DNA of 64,000 nt from Phycisphaerae bacterium (lineage in GTDB: Bacteria; Chloroflexota; Anaerolineae; 4572-78; J111). The DNA is taken from the NCBI GenBank assembly GCA_028285035.1, contig JANQQF010000181.1, positions 186,001 to 250,000 on the forward strand, given 5' to 3'. A model generated the notes under the pieces. It was not told where the DNA came from. It saw only the letters and a program-made list of their open reading frames with translations, and searched no databases. The stretch's first letter is position 1. Every line of letters starts with the position of its first letter. The position numbers and the translations under genes are program-made. Of the stretch, positions 35,949-45,563 are shown in pieces.

Positions 35949-37160
35949 ATGCCAGATTTAAATCAAGAAATCGACCGAACCGGAACGGGTAGTATTAAAT
36001 GGGAATATCTGTACAAAGACAAAGAGTTAGTTTTCGGGGATCACACGCACAAAAAGCATGGTAGGGAACGGATACTGCCGTTGTGGGTGGCTGATATGGA
36101 TTTTCCGGTGCCAGAGGCTGTGACCAAAGCTATCATCCATCGGGCTCAGCACCCTGTTTTTGGCTATACGTTTCCCTCCGATAACTACTTCGAGGCGGTT
36201 ATCAACTGGATAGAGCGTCGTAACAATTGGAAAATTGAACGGGACTGGATCACGCTCACACCGGGGGTGGTTTCGGCCTTCAACTTCGCCGTCAAAGCCT
36301 TCTCCGAGCCGGGGGACAAAATTCTGATCCAACGCCCCGTCTACTATCCTTTTATGATGGCTGCAGAAGAAAATGGACGCGAGCTTGTCTCAAATTCGTT
36401 GGTTTATGACAGCGGGCGCTTCCATATTGACTTTGCCGATTTGACCAAAAAAGCAGCCGACCCAGCGGTCAAGCTCCTAATTTTGTGCAGTCCGCACAAC
36501 CCGGTCAGTCGCGTTTGGACGCCGGAGGAGTTAACCAAATTGGGCGAAATCTGCCTCGAAAACGACGTGCTAGTGGTGTCAGATGAAATCCACTGCGATC
36601 TCATCTTCTCCGGCCACACCTTCACCCCCTTCGCCTCACTCAGCGAGGACTTTGCGCAAAACAGCATCATCTGCACCGCCGCCAGCAAGACCTTTAATCT
36701 CGCGGGATTAGCAAACTCAAACATCATCATTCCCAACAAAGATTTGCGAGAATCTTTCAGAAAAGAGTTGGGCAGCGGCGGACTGTGGGGGACAAACATC
36801 TTCGGAATGGTAGGCACCGAAGCGGCTTTGACTCACGGTGAACCGTGGCTGACCGAAGTGATGGCTTATATCGAGGGCAACTATCACTTTATGAAAGCAT
36901 ATCTGGCTGAACACATCCCCCAAATCAAGCTAATTGAGCCAGAGGGCACCTATCTCATCTGGGCTGACTGTAGCGCGTTGGAGCTTGACGCGGTCACCCG
37001 CCGCCAGCTACTGCTTGACGACGCCAAGGTCTTTCTGGATGAAGGGGTTCACTTTGGCCCCGAAGGCGAGCAATTTGAGCGGATCAATGTTGCCTGCCCT
37101 CGGGATGTTTTGGCTGAGGCACTGGAACGAATGAGAGGGGTCATCAGCCAGACTGGCTAA
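35949..37160 (+). CDS. PatB/MalY-type PLP-dependent C-S lyase (cystathionine beta-lyase-like)
   Basis: 403 residues. MalY/PatB marks: LPLWVADMDFPVPEAV at the N-terminus, HPVFGYTFP, LTPGVVSAFNF, CSPHNPVSRVW, SDEIHCDLIFSG, and the PLP lysine in AASKTFNLAGLANS. These fold-type-I enzymes release thiols from cystathionine or cysteine S-conjugates. Given the surrounding sulfur genes it may supply sulfide, thiol or homocysteine. The downstream SulP gene is convergent with 4 bp overlap. Confidence 0.9.
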   Translation: MPDLNQEIDRTGTGSIKWEYLYKDKELVFGDHTHKKHGRERILPLWVADMDFPVPEAVTKAIIHRAQHPVFGYTFPSDNYFEAVINWIERRNNWKIERDWITLTPGVVSAFNFAVKAFSEPGDKILIQRPVYYPFMMAAEENGRELVSNSLVYDSGRFHIDFADLTKKAADPAVKLLILCSPHNPVSRVWTPEELTKLGEICLENDVLVVSDEIHCDLIFSGHTFTPFASLSEDFAQNSIICTAASKTFNLAGLANSNIIIPNKDLRESFRKELGSGGLWGTNIFGMVGTEAALTHGEPWLTEVMAYIEGNYHFMKAYLAEHIPQIKLIEPEGTYLIWADCSALELDAVTRRQLLLDDAKVFLDEGVHFGPEGEQFERINVACPRDVLAEALERMRGVISQTG

Positions 37161-38917
37161 ACATACCCCAGTGCTTTCATTGCATCGTGGGTGCTTTCGT
37201 GGAAGTGATCGGGGCCGATATGATGGACAAAATCAATCTGTTTGAGTTTGTCCATCACCGGACCTTTGATCGCTGCAAAATGGAGATCGACGCCCGCATC
37301 ACGCAACTCGTGGTTGAGTGACTCCAGGGTCTCTAGGGCGCTGGCATCGATAAAGTTGATGGCCGTGCCGATCAGCAAAAAATACTTAATTTCTGGCTTA
37401 TCAGCCACAATACCTAACACTGTATCTTCCAGATATTTGGTGTTGGCAAAGTAAAGACTCTGGTCGATGCGTACGGCCACAATTTCGGGATGGGTAGTCA
37501 CCTCGTGACGCAGAACATTGCGGTAGATTTCGCTATCGCCCAAACGGCCAACCACGGCTATATGTGGACGACTGGTCCGCCAGATGAACATTAGAATAGC
37601 GGCAGCGACTCCGACTAAAATGCCGCTTTCCACCCCAATTCCCAACACCGCAAAAAAAGTGATGAGTAGTGCAGCAGCATCGGCTTTGTTATAGTGCCAA
37701 ACGTGCTTAAACGTTTTGAGGTCGATCAAGCCAACGACCGCGACCATAATGATGGCTGCCAGGACAGCGTTGGGCAAAAAGAAAAAGAGGGGGGTGAGAA
37801 AGATGACAGTCAGGGCGACAAGCAGGGCGGTGATGATGGAAGCTAATCCAGTGTTGGCTCCCGCCGCAAAATTGACCACTGAGCGGCTAAAGCCGCCGGT
37901 GACAGCATACCCCCCTGTTAGCATCGCGCCCAGATTGGCCGCACCCAGACCAATGAGTTCTTGATTGGCGTCTACTTTCTCCCGTCGTTTACTGGCCAGC
38001 GACTTCGCCACTGAAATACTTTCCATATAGCCCACAAAGCTAATGGCTAGGGCCGTTGGCAGTAGCACCTGCCAAACATTCAGATCAAAGTGGGGCAGGG
38101 TCAGCGGGGGCAAGCCAGCGGGCACATCGCCGACAATTTTGACCCCAGCCGTCTCATTCAAATTAAATAGCACGACAACCAACGTTCCTAGCAACACAAT
38201 GACCAATGGTCCCGCTTTGGTGATGGGCACGGCCAAACTCGATTGTACCCCCAATCGCCTCAATTGTACTCCCAAACCTAACTTGAAGTAAAAGAGAATG
38301 ATAATGCTGAGTAAGCCGATACTGAGCGTGATCCCATTGGTTTCGGCCAGATGTGCGGCGGCATAGAGGACCAACTCGTAGAAATACTCGGTGCGAGGTA
38401 TGGCATAACCCAAAATGTGTTTGAGTTGGCTAAAGCCAATGACGATGGCAGCGGCGCTGGTGAAACCAGCCAAGACTGGATGACTGAGAAAGTTGACCAG
38501 AAAGCCCAACTTAGCCAGACCCATCCCAAATTGGATCACCCCGACTAACAAGGCCAAGGTCAAAGCCAGTTGAAGATAAGCGGCACTGCCCGTCTCAGCC
38601 AGTGGGCTGATGCCGGTCGCGACCATCAACGAGACGATGGCGACAGGACCAACCGCCAAGGTACGGCTGGTCCCAAGGAGACCATAGATGACGAGCGGCA
38701 GGATACTGGCATACAAGCCCACTTCGGGCGGCAGCCCGGCTAGAAGCGCATAGGCCATCCCTTGCGGCACCAACATAATGGCCACAATCACGCCCGCCAT
38801 CAAATCACCGACAAAATTTTCACGTCGGTAATTGATCAACCACTCTAAAAAGGGCAAGTAGTGGGTTAGATTGGCTCTTTTGTGTTTCCCTGTTGCTAGG
38901 GCTGTATTCGCCGTCAC
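37157..38917 (-). CDS. SulP-family anion transporter with STAS domain
   Basis: 586 residues from a GTG start. N-terminal SLC26-like core with about 12 helices (GVIVAIMLVPQGMAYALLAGLPPEVGLYASILP, GTSRTLAVGPVAIVSLM) and a cytoplasmic STAS domain from about residue 465 (IVAVRIDQSLYFANTKYLED, NFIDASALETLESL). SulP proteins move sulfate, bicarbonate or other anions. It is the last gene of a minus-strand run after the MBL-rhodanese and YeeE/YedE genes, so sulfate or a related oxyanion is likely; selenate cannot be excluded. Confidence 0.92.
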   Translation of the reverse strand: MTANTALATGKHKRANLTHYLPFLEWLINYRRENFVGDLMAGVIVAIMLVPQGMAYALLAGLPPEVGLYASILPLVIYGLLGTSRTLAVGPVAIVSLMVATGISPLAETGSAAYLQLALTLALLVGVIQFGMGLAKLGFLVNFLSHPVLAGFTSAAAIVIGFSQLKHILGYAIPRTEYFYELVLYAAAHLAETNGITLSIGLLSIIILFYFKLGLGVQLRRLGVQSSLAVPITKAGPLVIVLLGTLVVVLFNLNETAGVKIVGDVPAGLPPLTLPHFDLNVWQVLLPTALAISFVGYMESISVAKSLASKRREKVDANQELIGLGAANLGAMLTGGYAVTGGFSRSVVNFAAGANTGLASIITALLVALTVIFLTPLFFFLPNAVLAAIIMVAVVGLIDLKTFKHVWHYNKADAAALLITFFAVLGIGVESGILVGVAAAILMFIWRTSRPHIAVVGRLGDSEIYRNVLRHEVTTHPEIVAVRIDQSLYFANTKYLEDTVLGIVADKPEIKYFLLIGTAINFIDASALETLESLNHELRDAGVDLHFAAIKGPVMDKLKQIDFVHHIGPDHFHESTHDAMKALGYV

Positions 38918-38949
38918 GTGTGTTATCTCTTTTCATTCACAATTCACAA

Positions 38950-40368
38950 TTAATTCCCATTCCGCTCAATGGGCAAACCATCCGCAGCCCACTTCATATA
39001 ACCACCCTTCAGATTAATCACCTCCGTAATGCCATTGGCCTGCAAAATACTAGCCCCGATGGCAGAACGTGCCCCCGACCGACATTGCACGACGACAGGT
39101 TTTCCTACGGGCACCCGATCAATCCGCTTCTGCAAATAGCCCAACATTAGATGCTCAGCGTAGGGCAGATGACCTTCGTTCCACTCATTGGTGTTACGGA
39201 CATCAATCAAGGTCAGCTCACCATTAGCGATTTGCTCGGCCACGGCTTGCGGCTCTTTTTCTTCATAACCTTGCAGGGCTTCGGGCCACATCTCGATGAT
39301 AGAGGGATCAGCATAACCACCAATATTGTCGAGACCGATATAGACCAAATCGCGGACGGCCTGGGCGGTTGTGGCCTCATCAGCAATCAAATAGAAATGC
39401 TTCTCATAATCGAGCAACCAGCCAGACCAATTGGTAAAGGCGTTGTTGACTGGGATGTTGACTGTACCCGCGATGTGTCCGGTAGCATAGGTCTGTGCGG
39501 GGCGAGTATCAACAACCATTGCCCCTTGATCTAACGCAGATTTCAGTTCCTCGATATCCAATTTGTGGGGCTGAGGCATCCCATTCGTGAGTACGTTGCG
39601 CTCGATCTTGTTCAACTTCTTCATCATCGCAAAATAAACGGGTGCCTCTGGTTGGCCATCGAGCAAGGCTGCTACAAATTCATCTTCATCATCGTGGGCC
39701 ATCGCCCAGTTGAATAATTTTTCATAGCCAACGGTGCTGGAGGGAATCGCACCTAGGGCCTTACCACAGGCACTGCCTGCGCCGTGGGCGGGCCAGACTT
39801 GGACGTAGTCAGGCAGGGCCTTGAAGCGTTTGAGCGAGGCAAACATCTGTCGCGCTCCTGGTTCAGCGGTACCTTGAATACCCGCCGCTTCCTCTAGCAA
39901 GTCTGGGCGACCAATATCACCGACGAAGACAAAGTCACCTGTAAAAATACCAATCGGCTGATCCGCTCCAGCGGTATCGGTGACGATGAATGAGATGTGT
40001 TCGGGGGTGTGACCGGGGGTGTGCATCACCTCAATTTTGATGTTACCGATCATAAAAATGTCACCGTCTTTGACGAGTTGGTGATCATATTCATCAACAA
40101 ATTCATATTTCCAATTAGCGTCCCCTTCATCCGATAGGTAAAGCTTGGCCCCCGTCTGTAGTGCCAATTCACGCGCCCCGGAGAGGAAATCGGCGTGAAT
40201 ATGGGTTTCGATAGCCGCAATAATTTTCATACCGTTATCTTTGGCAACCTGCCGATACCCGCTCAGGTCCCGACCCGGATCAACCACCAAGGCCTCACCT
40301 GTAGCCTGACACCCGACCATATACGAGGCGTGGGCAATTTTATCATCATAAAAATATTTCAATAGCAT
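38950..40368 (-). CDS. Metallo-beta-lactamase/rhodanese fusion (persulfide dioxygenase type), cysteine form
   Basis: 472 residues with AAGGAGATAACG before the ATG. MBL ligands: ETHIHADF (the final H is replaced by F), TPGH, TGDF, WPAH. After the last His comes AGSACGK, the cysteine that is UGA in the paralogue at 26863. Two rhodanese domains follow: a first without Cys (about 270-360) and a second with VQCRSGARSAIG (about 435-445). Being uninterrupted, it serves as an internal Cys control for the selenocysteine call. It is between SulP and YeeE/YedE genes, all minus strand. Confidence 0.93.
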   Translation of the reverse strand: MLLKYFYDDKIAHASYMVGCQATGEALVVDPGRDLSGYRQVAKDNGMKIIAAIETHIHADFLSGARELALQTGAKLYLSDEGDANWKYEFVDEYDHQLVKDGDIFMIGNIKIEVMHTPGHTPEHISFIVTDTAGADQPIGIFTGDFVFVGDIGRPDLLEEAAGIQGTAEPGARQMFASLKRFKALPDYVQVWPAHGAGSACGKALGAIPSSTVGYEKLFNWAMAHDDEDEFVAALLDGQPEAPVYFAMMKKLNKIERNVLTNGMPQPHKLDIEELKSALDQGAMVVDTRPAQTYATGHIAGTVNIPVNNAFTNWSGWLLDYEKHFYLIADEATTAQAVRDLVYIGLDNIGGYADPSIIEMWPEALQGYEEKEPQAVAEQIANGELTLIDVRNTNEWNEGHLPYAEHLMLGYLQKRIDRVPVGKPVVVQCRSGARSAIGASILQANGITEVINLKGGYMKWAADGLPIERNGN

Positions 40369-40518
40369 CGTTATCTCCTTGAAATTAGTGGCTAGTGATT
40401 GGGGGTAGTGGATAGTCTCTCATTCAAGAGATAGTCCATCATTCATTAAAATCAATAGCCATTACAGTTTTATTTTTGAACTCAATAAACTCTACAACCC
40501 CTATCAACCCTACAAACT

Positions 40519-40989
40519 CTAATGCGGCAAATGTCGCTGAAACCAAGCGTAGGCGTACATCCCGGCAAACGCTGAGGCAAAAGTAACGAGGGCCATATAC
40601 TCCCCACTTCCGATTTGGGCGTAGATAGGGCCGGGGCAAGCACCGGTAATGGCCCACCCAAGGCCAAAAATTGCACCGCCGATGATCACTCCTTGTTGAA
40701 AAGGCTTTTCCTTCACCTCAATTGGCATCTTCTCGATTGTTTTCATCTCAAACCGTCGGATTAAAGCCAGCGAGATGGCTCCAACGACGATGGCCGAGGC
40801 AATAATCAGATACATGTGAGCTTCCTGAAACAGGAACATTTGTTGGATGCGGAACCAGGAAACCACTTCTGACTTGACCAAGACAATCCCAAAGCCAAAA
40901 CCGATGAGTAAGGTTGAAAGGAGTTGAACCAAAGTCTCCCCTTTGGTATGAATATCTGAGTGTTGTTGATTTGCTGTTGCTTGCATCAT
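40519..40989 (-). CDS. YeeE/YedE-family sulfur transporter, second half
   Basis: 156 residues, about four transmembrane segments, with the signature AITGACPGPIYAQIG near residue 120. This CPGP-type half pairs with the upstream gene's GGCTSGHT half; together they resemble full-length YeeE/TsuA, which imports thiosulfate through cysteine relays. YedE relatives also appear in selenium-metabolism gene sets. Its ATG follows GGGAGG and lies 7 bp after the partner's stop. Confidence 0.88.
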   Translation of the reverse strand: MMQATANQQHSDIHTKGETLVQLLSTLLIGFGFGIVLVKSEVVSWFRIQQMFLFQEAHMYLIIASAIVVGAISLALIRRFEMKTIEKMPIEVKEKPFQQGVIIGGAIFGLGWAITGACPGPIYAQIGSGEYMALVTFASAFAGMYAYAWFQRHLPH

Positions 40990-40996
40990 GACCTCC

Positions 40997-41482
40997 CTAT
41001 AAAAACAGTGGTTGAATAACCCAAACCATCAACAGGCCACCGACAAAAAAGAAAACAGATGCGACCAAACTGGGCCATTTCAGGTTTGAAATCCCCATAA
41101 TCGTATGGCCTGAGGTGCAACCGCCCGCATAACGGGTACCAAAGCCGACGAGAAAGCCACCGATGGCCAAAATCACGCCGCCTGTCAGGCTGTAGTAACT
41201 GCTTGGCAAAAATTGAACCGGTGCTGCCGACAAGAAACTGGCCCCAACAAACGCTCCCAAAACAATGCCAACCACAAACATCATCCGCCAGTGATTATTC
41301 TGCCAGTTGTAATGCTTGAAATAGGACAGGCTGCTTTCTGGTGAACACATCGCCCCCAAATGTTGAAAGCTGGTTGAGACCCCAAAGCTCTTGCCTGACA
41401 AAAAAAGCAAGGCTGGCACCATCAAACCAATCAGCGGCCCAGACACATACCACGGCCAAGGCTGCATCATCCACTCTATCAT
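40997..41482 (-). CDS. YeeE/YedE-family sulfur transporter, first half
   Basis: 161 residues from an ATG with GAGGAGG nine bases upstream. Four hydrophobic segments and the conserved Cys in RYAGGCTSGHTIMGIS (about residue 125). First gene of the run that continues into the partner subunit, the Cys MBL-rhodanese and SulP. An upstream gene ends in the opposite direction, so its promoter lies in 41483-41600, a short A/T-rich gap. Confidence 0.88.
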   Translation of the reverse strand: MIEWMMQPWPWYVSGPLIGLMVPALLFLSGKSFGVSTSFQHLGAMCSPESSLSYFKHYNWQNNHWRMMFVVGIVLGAFVGASFLSAAPVQFLPSSYYSLTGGVILAIGGFLVGFGTRYAGGCTSGHTIMGISNLKWPSLVASVFFFVGGLLMVWVIQPLFL

Positions 41483-41620
41483 CAATTCCTCCTCGAACGG
41501 TTTAGTCAATCGTTTTGTTTGATGGAGTCACTATACGCGATGGATTTAATGAGGGTATAAAAGTTTTGTAAGAGTTGTGTAAGGATGAACAAAAATCGAC
41601 CACAACAGTGGATTGTGTAA

Positions 41621-42564
41621 ATGACAAATTGTATCACCCACCATCGACCACCTCAGCGCCCTCTACATTCGCCCCACCCCTTCCCCAACCCACAACCATC
41701 TTTATTGGTCGTCAGAATGAAATTGCAGATATCACGGACAAACTGGCTCAATTTTGACCAATCGTGGGCCTTACTCACGTCTGAAGAGCAAAATGTCTTG
41801 GCCAAATTAACTGTTTTTCGCGCAGGTTTTGCCTCAGAAGAGGCGGAAGTAGTGGCTGGGGCAACGTGGCCGATTTTGTTGGGGTTGGTGGATAAGTCGT
41901 TGATTGAAGCACAAAGAGACAGTCGGTTTGATCTCCACCTCTTAATTCGACAATATGCAGCGGCAAAATTAGAAATGTCAGTCGAAAAAGAAACGGCTCA
42001 ACAAGCGCATTTCGATGCATTTTGCACCTTGGCCCAGACGTTAGATGATTTGTCAATCGGTCCTCATGCTATTACCAGCTCTCGACGGGCTGAGGTAGAG
42101 CATCATAATTTTCGAGTAGCCCTAAGTTGGGGCCTAACTAGCCAGCAAAGTGAAGCCGTGCTAAACCTGTTGCATAACCTTTTTGCATTTTGGCTACCAG
42201 CGGGGCACTGGCAAGAAGGAGAACAATGGTCAGCTCAGGCCGTCGCTTTAGCAAAAACAAACGGAAAAGATTCGGTTAGTCTCAGTTTGATTTTATCCCA
42301 ACTCACTATATTCACGGCCTTACAGGGACGTTACCTGGAAGTAGTTGCTCTGGCGCAACAGTCTTATCAAATGGCGCAACGATTGAAAGATCCTTGGGCT
42401 TTGGTGCATGCCTTACAATTACAGGGGCAATCTCGGCCAGATAAAGAGGCAGCTATAGCGGCCTATGATAAGGCCATTGATATTTGCCGAGAACAGGCTG
42501 GCAACCCTCAGTTTGATAGATATCTTTGCTCCCTAAAGGATACAAGATTGTATTTAATGATAGT
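41621..42564 (+). pseudogene. Decayed AfsR/LuxR-type NB-ARC-TPR regulator
   Basis: The upstream frame carries FIGRQNEIADITDKLAQ, the start of the NTPase domain of SARP/LuxR-type regulators, then stops. A shifted frame continues with DQSWALLTSEEQNVLAKLTVFR, the winged-helix part that normally follows about 250 residues later, then TPR-like helices (ALSWGLTSQQSEAVLNLL..., LAQQSYQMAQRLKDPW). The ATPase core, DNA-binding domain and C-terminal TPRs are missing. The 3' end runs into MITE copy C. This is a remnant of a large regulatory gene. Confidence 0.78.
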
Positions 42565-42650
42565 TACTGACCCAGATGTAACTTTCTAAACTTTTCAAGA
42601 TGGTCCCTGGAACAAGGCATCATGTTTAGTTTTCTATGTCCGGGTCAGTA
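42565..42650. mobile_element. 86-bp MITE-like element, copy C (inverted)
   Basis: Reverse orientation of copies A and B: TACTGACCCAGATG... to ...GTCCGGGTCAGTA. The flanks both contain ATGATAG (42557-42563 and 42654-42660), a likely target-site duplication. It truncates the decayed regulator gene, whose last codons run into it. Confidence 0.8.
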
Positions 42651-42678
42651 GTTATGATAGAGGGGGAAGATTGATTCG

Positions 42679-43479
42679 CTATAAGGTCTGGGAAACGTCT
42701 ACATTCCAGAAGAAGGTTTCAAGCTCCCAGTAGGACCACGGCTGTCCTTGATCTTCCCAAGAAACCGCGACTCGAGCGGGAAGTTTAGCGCCATTTATTG
42801 TCTGCCACGATAAAAAATCGACACGCCAGGGAATTTTACCACTTTGTTCATCACGATAGCGCAAGGCGGTTATGGCAGTGATTAGGCCACTCTCGGCATC
42901 AAAGTGAACCGTCAACTCATCTTCTTTGTCAGCAAAAGGGAAAATGAGACGGGCTGAGGTGTTATCAATGGCTTCCCAGCGAATTCGTCTGTCGGTAAGC
43001 CAAAGTGACGGCATAAGGGGCGCCTCGGCCCACAGGATCATATTGGCGGCCCGGTCAATCGCTGGGCCGGTGACTGTCTTAATGATTGGCCCCGTCATCC
43101 CTATCTTATTAACATAACGGTCAATCGCATTCAACACAGGCAGTCCGAACCAAGTGACTTCCATATAACGTTCAAAGGCATCCCCCGGTCGATGAACAAG
43201 CTGATAGCGCAGCGGCAGCCAGAAACCAAAGTTGGCGCGCCCCCGACCATACACCACCAGTGACTCAACACGCGGCACTTGATCAGCAAAAGCCACTTGA
43301 AAATAGCGACGCACCGGGGCAGGCAAATCAATTGGTATCTCTACCCAGCCCAAATCTTGGGGTTCATCCACTCTTTGGGGAAGATTTTCTGGTAGAATTT
43401 GGCATCCAATCCAGCCAAGGCCAGCTAAAGCTGTCAATCCACCAGCTATTCCAAATATAACTTTACCCAATTGAGTCAT
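42679..43479 (-). CDS. Conserved hypothetical protein (DUF6544-like)
   Basis: 266 residues with an N-terminal hydrophobic signal or anchor (about 7-26). The body (LPAPVRRYFQVAF, RGRANFG, AEAPLMPSLWLTD, VHFDAESGLITAITALRYR) resembles a widespread uncharacterised family that I recall as DUF6544, but I cannot verify the number. Extracytoplasmic and single-gene. Function unknown. Confidence 0.72.
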   Translation of the reverse strand: MTQLGKVIFGIAGGLTALAGLGWIGCQILPENLPQRVDEPQDLGWVEIPIDLPAPVRRYFQVAFADQVPRVESLVVYGRGRANFGFWLPLRYQLVHRPGDAFERYMEVTWFGLPVLNAIDRYVNKIGMTGPIIKTVTGPAIDRAANMILWAEAPLMPSLWLTDRRIRWEAIDNTSARLIFPFADKEDELTVHFDAESGLITAITALRYRDEQSGKIPWRVDFLSWQTINGAKLPARVAVSWEDQGQPWSYWELETFFWNVDVSQTL

Positions 43480-43572
43480 GTGCCTCTCCGTCTAAATATC
43501 TTATTCATTCTAGACCAAAAATCCGAAGAGGTGGCTACTCAGCAGACTAGTTTTTCACCTAGATACTTATTT

Positions 43573-43683
43573 AGGACTTACACAGAATACAATTGAAATG
43601 TCGGTTGAGCTTGTCGAAACCAGATATTTTGCCCCACAAAATGTTACTTTCGACAGGCTCAATCAACGTTTTGCGTCAGTCCT
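43573..43683. mobile_element. 111-bp AGGACT-ended MITE
   Basis: Ends AGGACTTACACA / TGCGTCAGTCCT and an inner inverted pair GTTGAGCTTGTCGAAA / TTTCGACAGGCTCAATC. TTATT occurs close to both ends (separated by one base) and may be the target duplication. It sits between the DUF6544-like gene and the histidine kinase. No coding capacity. Confidence 0.7.
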
Positions 43684-43721
43684 GTTATTGAGTTTTTGAT
43701 AGAGAGAAACGAGAGCAAAGG

Positions 43722-44783
43722 TTATGACTTGTCTAATGGCAAGCTAAAGCGAAATGTACTGCCCTGACCTACCCCATCACTCTCAGCGGTCAACTCACCA
43801 CCCATCGCCCAGGCGAGGTGACGGGAGATGGTCAGGCCGATACCGCTACCACCGCTGCCACGGGCACGGGAGCGGTCGACACGGAAGAAGCGTTCGAAGA
43901 TGTAGGGGAGGGCGTCGGCGGGGATACCGACACCATTGTCTTGGATTGTAATTTCGGCCAGCTTGGGGGTGAGGTTTAGGCTAACTGTGACGCGTCCACC
44001 TTCGGGGGTGTAACGGATGGCATTGCCGATGAGGTTGAGCAAAACTTGGGCAGTACGATCAGGATCAGCGTACACCATGGCGGTGGCGGGAGTATTCGTT
44101 TCAAGGGTTTGGTTTTGAGCGAGGGTCTGAGGGTGTAGCTGATTTATAACGCGTTCAATCACAGGAACTACATCAAAGGATTGTAATTGCAAGGCAATTT
44201 GTTTGGCTTCGACCTTTGATAAATCCTGCAGGTCATTAACCAAACGGCGCAAACGACGGACCTCTTGATACATCTGGGCAAAGGTTTCGGTGTCATTGGG
44301 CAGCACGCCATCCATCACCCCCTCCAAATAGCCCTCGATGCCTGTCAGCGGCGTGCGAAGTTCGTGGGAGACATTGCCGATGAGGGCAATGCGTTGGGCC
44401 TCAATCTCGGCTAAGGCCTCGGCCATCTGGTTAAAGTTGGTGGCGACCAGGGCCAACTCCTCGCTATCGGGCACCGTCACCCGCTCGTCGTAGTGCCCAG
44501 CCGCAATGCGTTGGCTGCCTTGGGCAATTTGCTGCAGTGGCCTCACAATCCCTCGAGCCAGCCAGATACTGGTGAACAATCCCGCAACAATAGCCCCCAT
44601 CGCCGCTAAAACCAAGGCGATCAAAACCACGCTACGAAATGTCCCCACTAACGCCTCCCCAAAGGCGACATCATCTTGGAGTATCGCAATAATCACTTGG
44701 CTGGTAACCAACAGAATGGTCACCCCGGTGATGACCACAATCATATGGGAGCTAACAATCCGCCAACGAAGCTGCCGCCACAT
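43722..44783 (-). CDS. Membrane sensor histidine kinase
   Basis: 353 residues. Two N-terminal helices (about 12-34 and 48-72), a HAMP domain (about 73-125), dimerisation/phosphoacceptor H-box NVSHELRTPLTGIEGYLEG, and a HATPase domain with LLNLIGNAIRYTPEGG, DNGVGIPADALPYIFERFFRVD and GSGGSGIGLTI. Its ATG overlaps the response-regulator stop (TAATG), so they form one operon. The short periplasmic loop suggests it senses the membrane or its surroundings. The stimulus is unknown. Confidence 0.93.
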   Translation of the reverse strand: MWRQLRWRIVSSHMIVVITGVTILLVTSQVIIAILQDDVAFGEALVGTFRSVVLIALVLAAMGAIVAGLFTSIWLARGIVRPLQQIAQGSQRIAAGHYDERVTVPDSEELALVATNFNQMAEALAEIEAQRIALIGNVSHELRTPLTGIEGYLEGVMDGVLPNDTETFAQMYQEVRRLRRLVNDLQDLSKVEAKQIALQLQSFDVVPVIERVINQLHPQTLAQNQTLETNTPATAMVYADPDRTAQVLLNLIGNAIRYTPEGGRVTVSLNLTPKLAEITIQDNGVGIPADALPYIFERFFRVDRSRARGSGGSGIGLTISRHLAWAMGGELTAESDGVGQGSTFRFSLPLDKS

Positions 44784-45484
44784 TATGATTGAGCCTCATC
44801 GACAAACTTATAGCCCACGCCCCGCACCGTTTGGATCAGTTTCTGCCCGGTTGCCTGCTCCAACTTACGCCGAACCTGCCCCACATAAACATCCACGACG
44901 CGGTCAGTGCCATAATAATCCTGGCCCCACACCCGGTCCATCAACAACTCACGGGTCAGCACGCGCCCCTGCAACCGGGCGAGTTCCAACAGCACGCTAA
45001 ATTCCGTCGTGGTCAGGTCCACTAGTTGTCCTGAAGCCAGAGCTTCGTGGCGATCTGGGTCGATTTGGATATGCTTGAAACGCAGGGTGTTATCCGGCAG
45101 CGCATCCTGCCCAAAGCCACCGCGATGACGCCGCAGAATAGCCTGCACTCGTGCCACCAATTCACGGGGGCTAAAGGGCTTGGTCAGATAATCATCCGCG
45201 CCAATACGCAGACCAGCGACCCGGTCAGCCTCTTCGGTTCGGGCGGTCAGCATCAGGATGTAGACCGCCGAATCTTGTCGCAGTCGAGCCGCTACCTCCA
45301 TTCCATCCATTCCTGGCAGGTTGAGGTCAAGAATAATCAGCACAGGCTGATGCTGCTCGGCCAAGGTCAGCGCAGCCAAGCCGTTATCAGTCCAGATGAC
45401 CTGATAGCCCTCTTGTTCAAGATAGGTTTGGGCCACCCGCCGAATACTTGCTTCATCCTCAACAATCAATATGATTTCAGACAT
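44783..45484 (-). CDS. OmpR-family response regulator
   Basis: 233 residues from an ATG with TGAGGA seven bases upstream. Receiver domain (3-118) with the acidic pair EDE, phosphoacceptor Asp in ILDLNLPGMDG, and Lys in YLTKPFSPREL; C-terminal winged helix (about 135-230: LTTTEFSVLLELAR, DRVWGQDYYGTDRVVDVYVGQVRRK). Cognate of the adjacent kinase. Target genes unknown; the divergent methyltransferase gene is one candidate. Confidence 0.94.
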   Translation of the reverse strand: MSEIILIVEDEASIRRVAQTYLEQEGYQVIWTDNGLAALTLAEQHQPVLIILDLNLPGMDGMEVAARLRQDSAVYILMLTARTEEADRVAGLRIGADDYLTKPFSPRELVARVQAILRRHRGGFGQDALPDNTLRFKHIQIDPDRHEALASGQLVDLTTTEFSVLLELARLQGRVLTRELLMDRVWGQDYYGTDRVVDVYVGQVRRKLEQATGQKLIQTVRGVGYKFVDEAQS

Positions 45485-45563
45485 TGATTTCCTCAAATAA
45501 ATTTCAAGGAACTATTGTAACCTAAAAAGGATAATTTCGTCTAAATCGAAAGATACAAAGCCA

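Noticed and set aside
40519..41482. YeeE/YedE pair as another UGA-split gene
   Set aside because: The two parts are in different reading frames, each has its own start and ribosome site, and both cysteine motifs are encoded by Cys codons.
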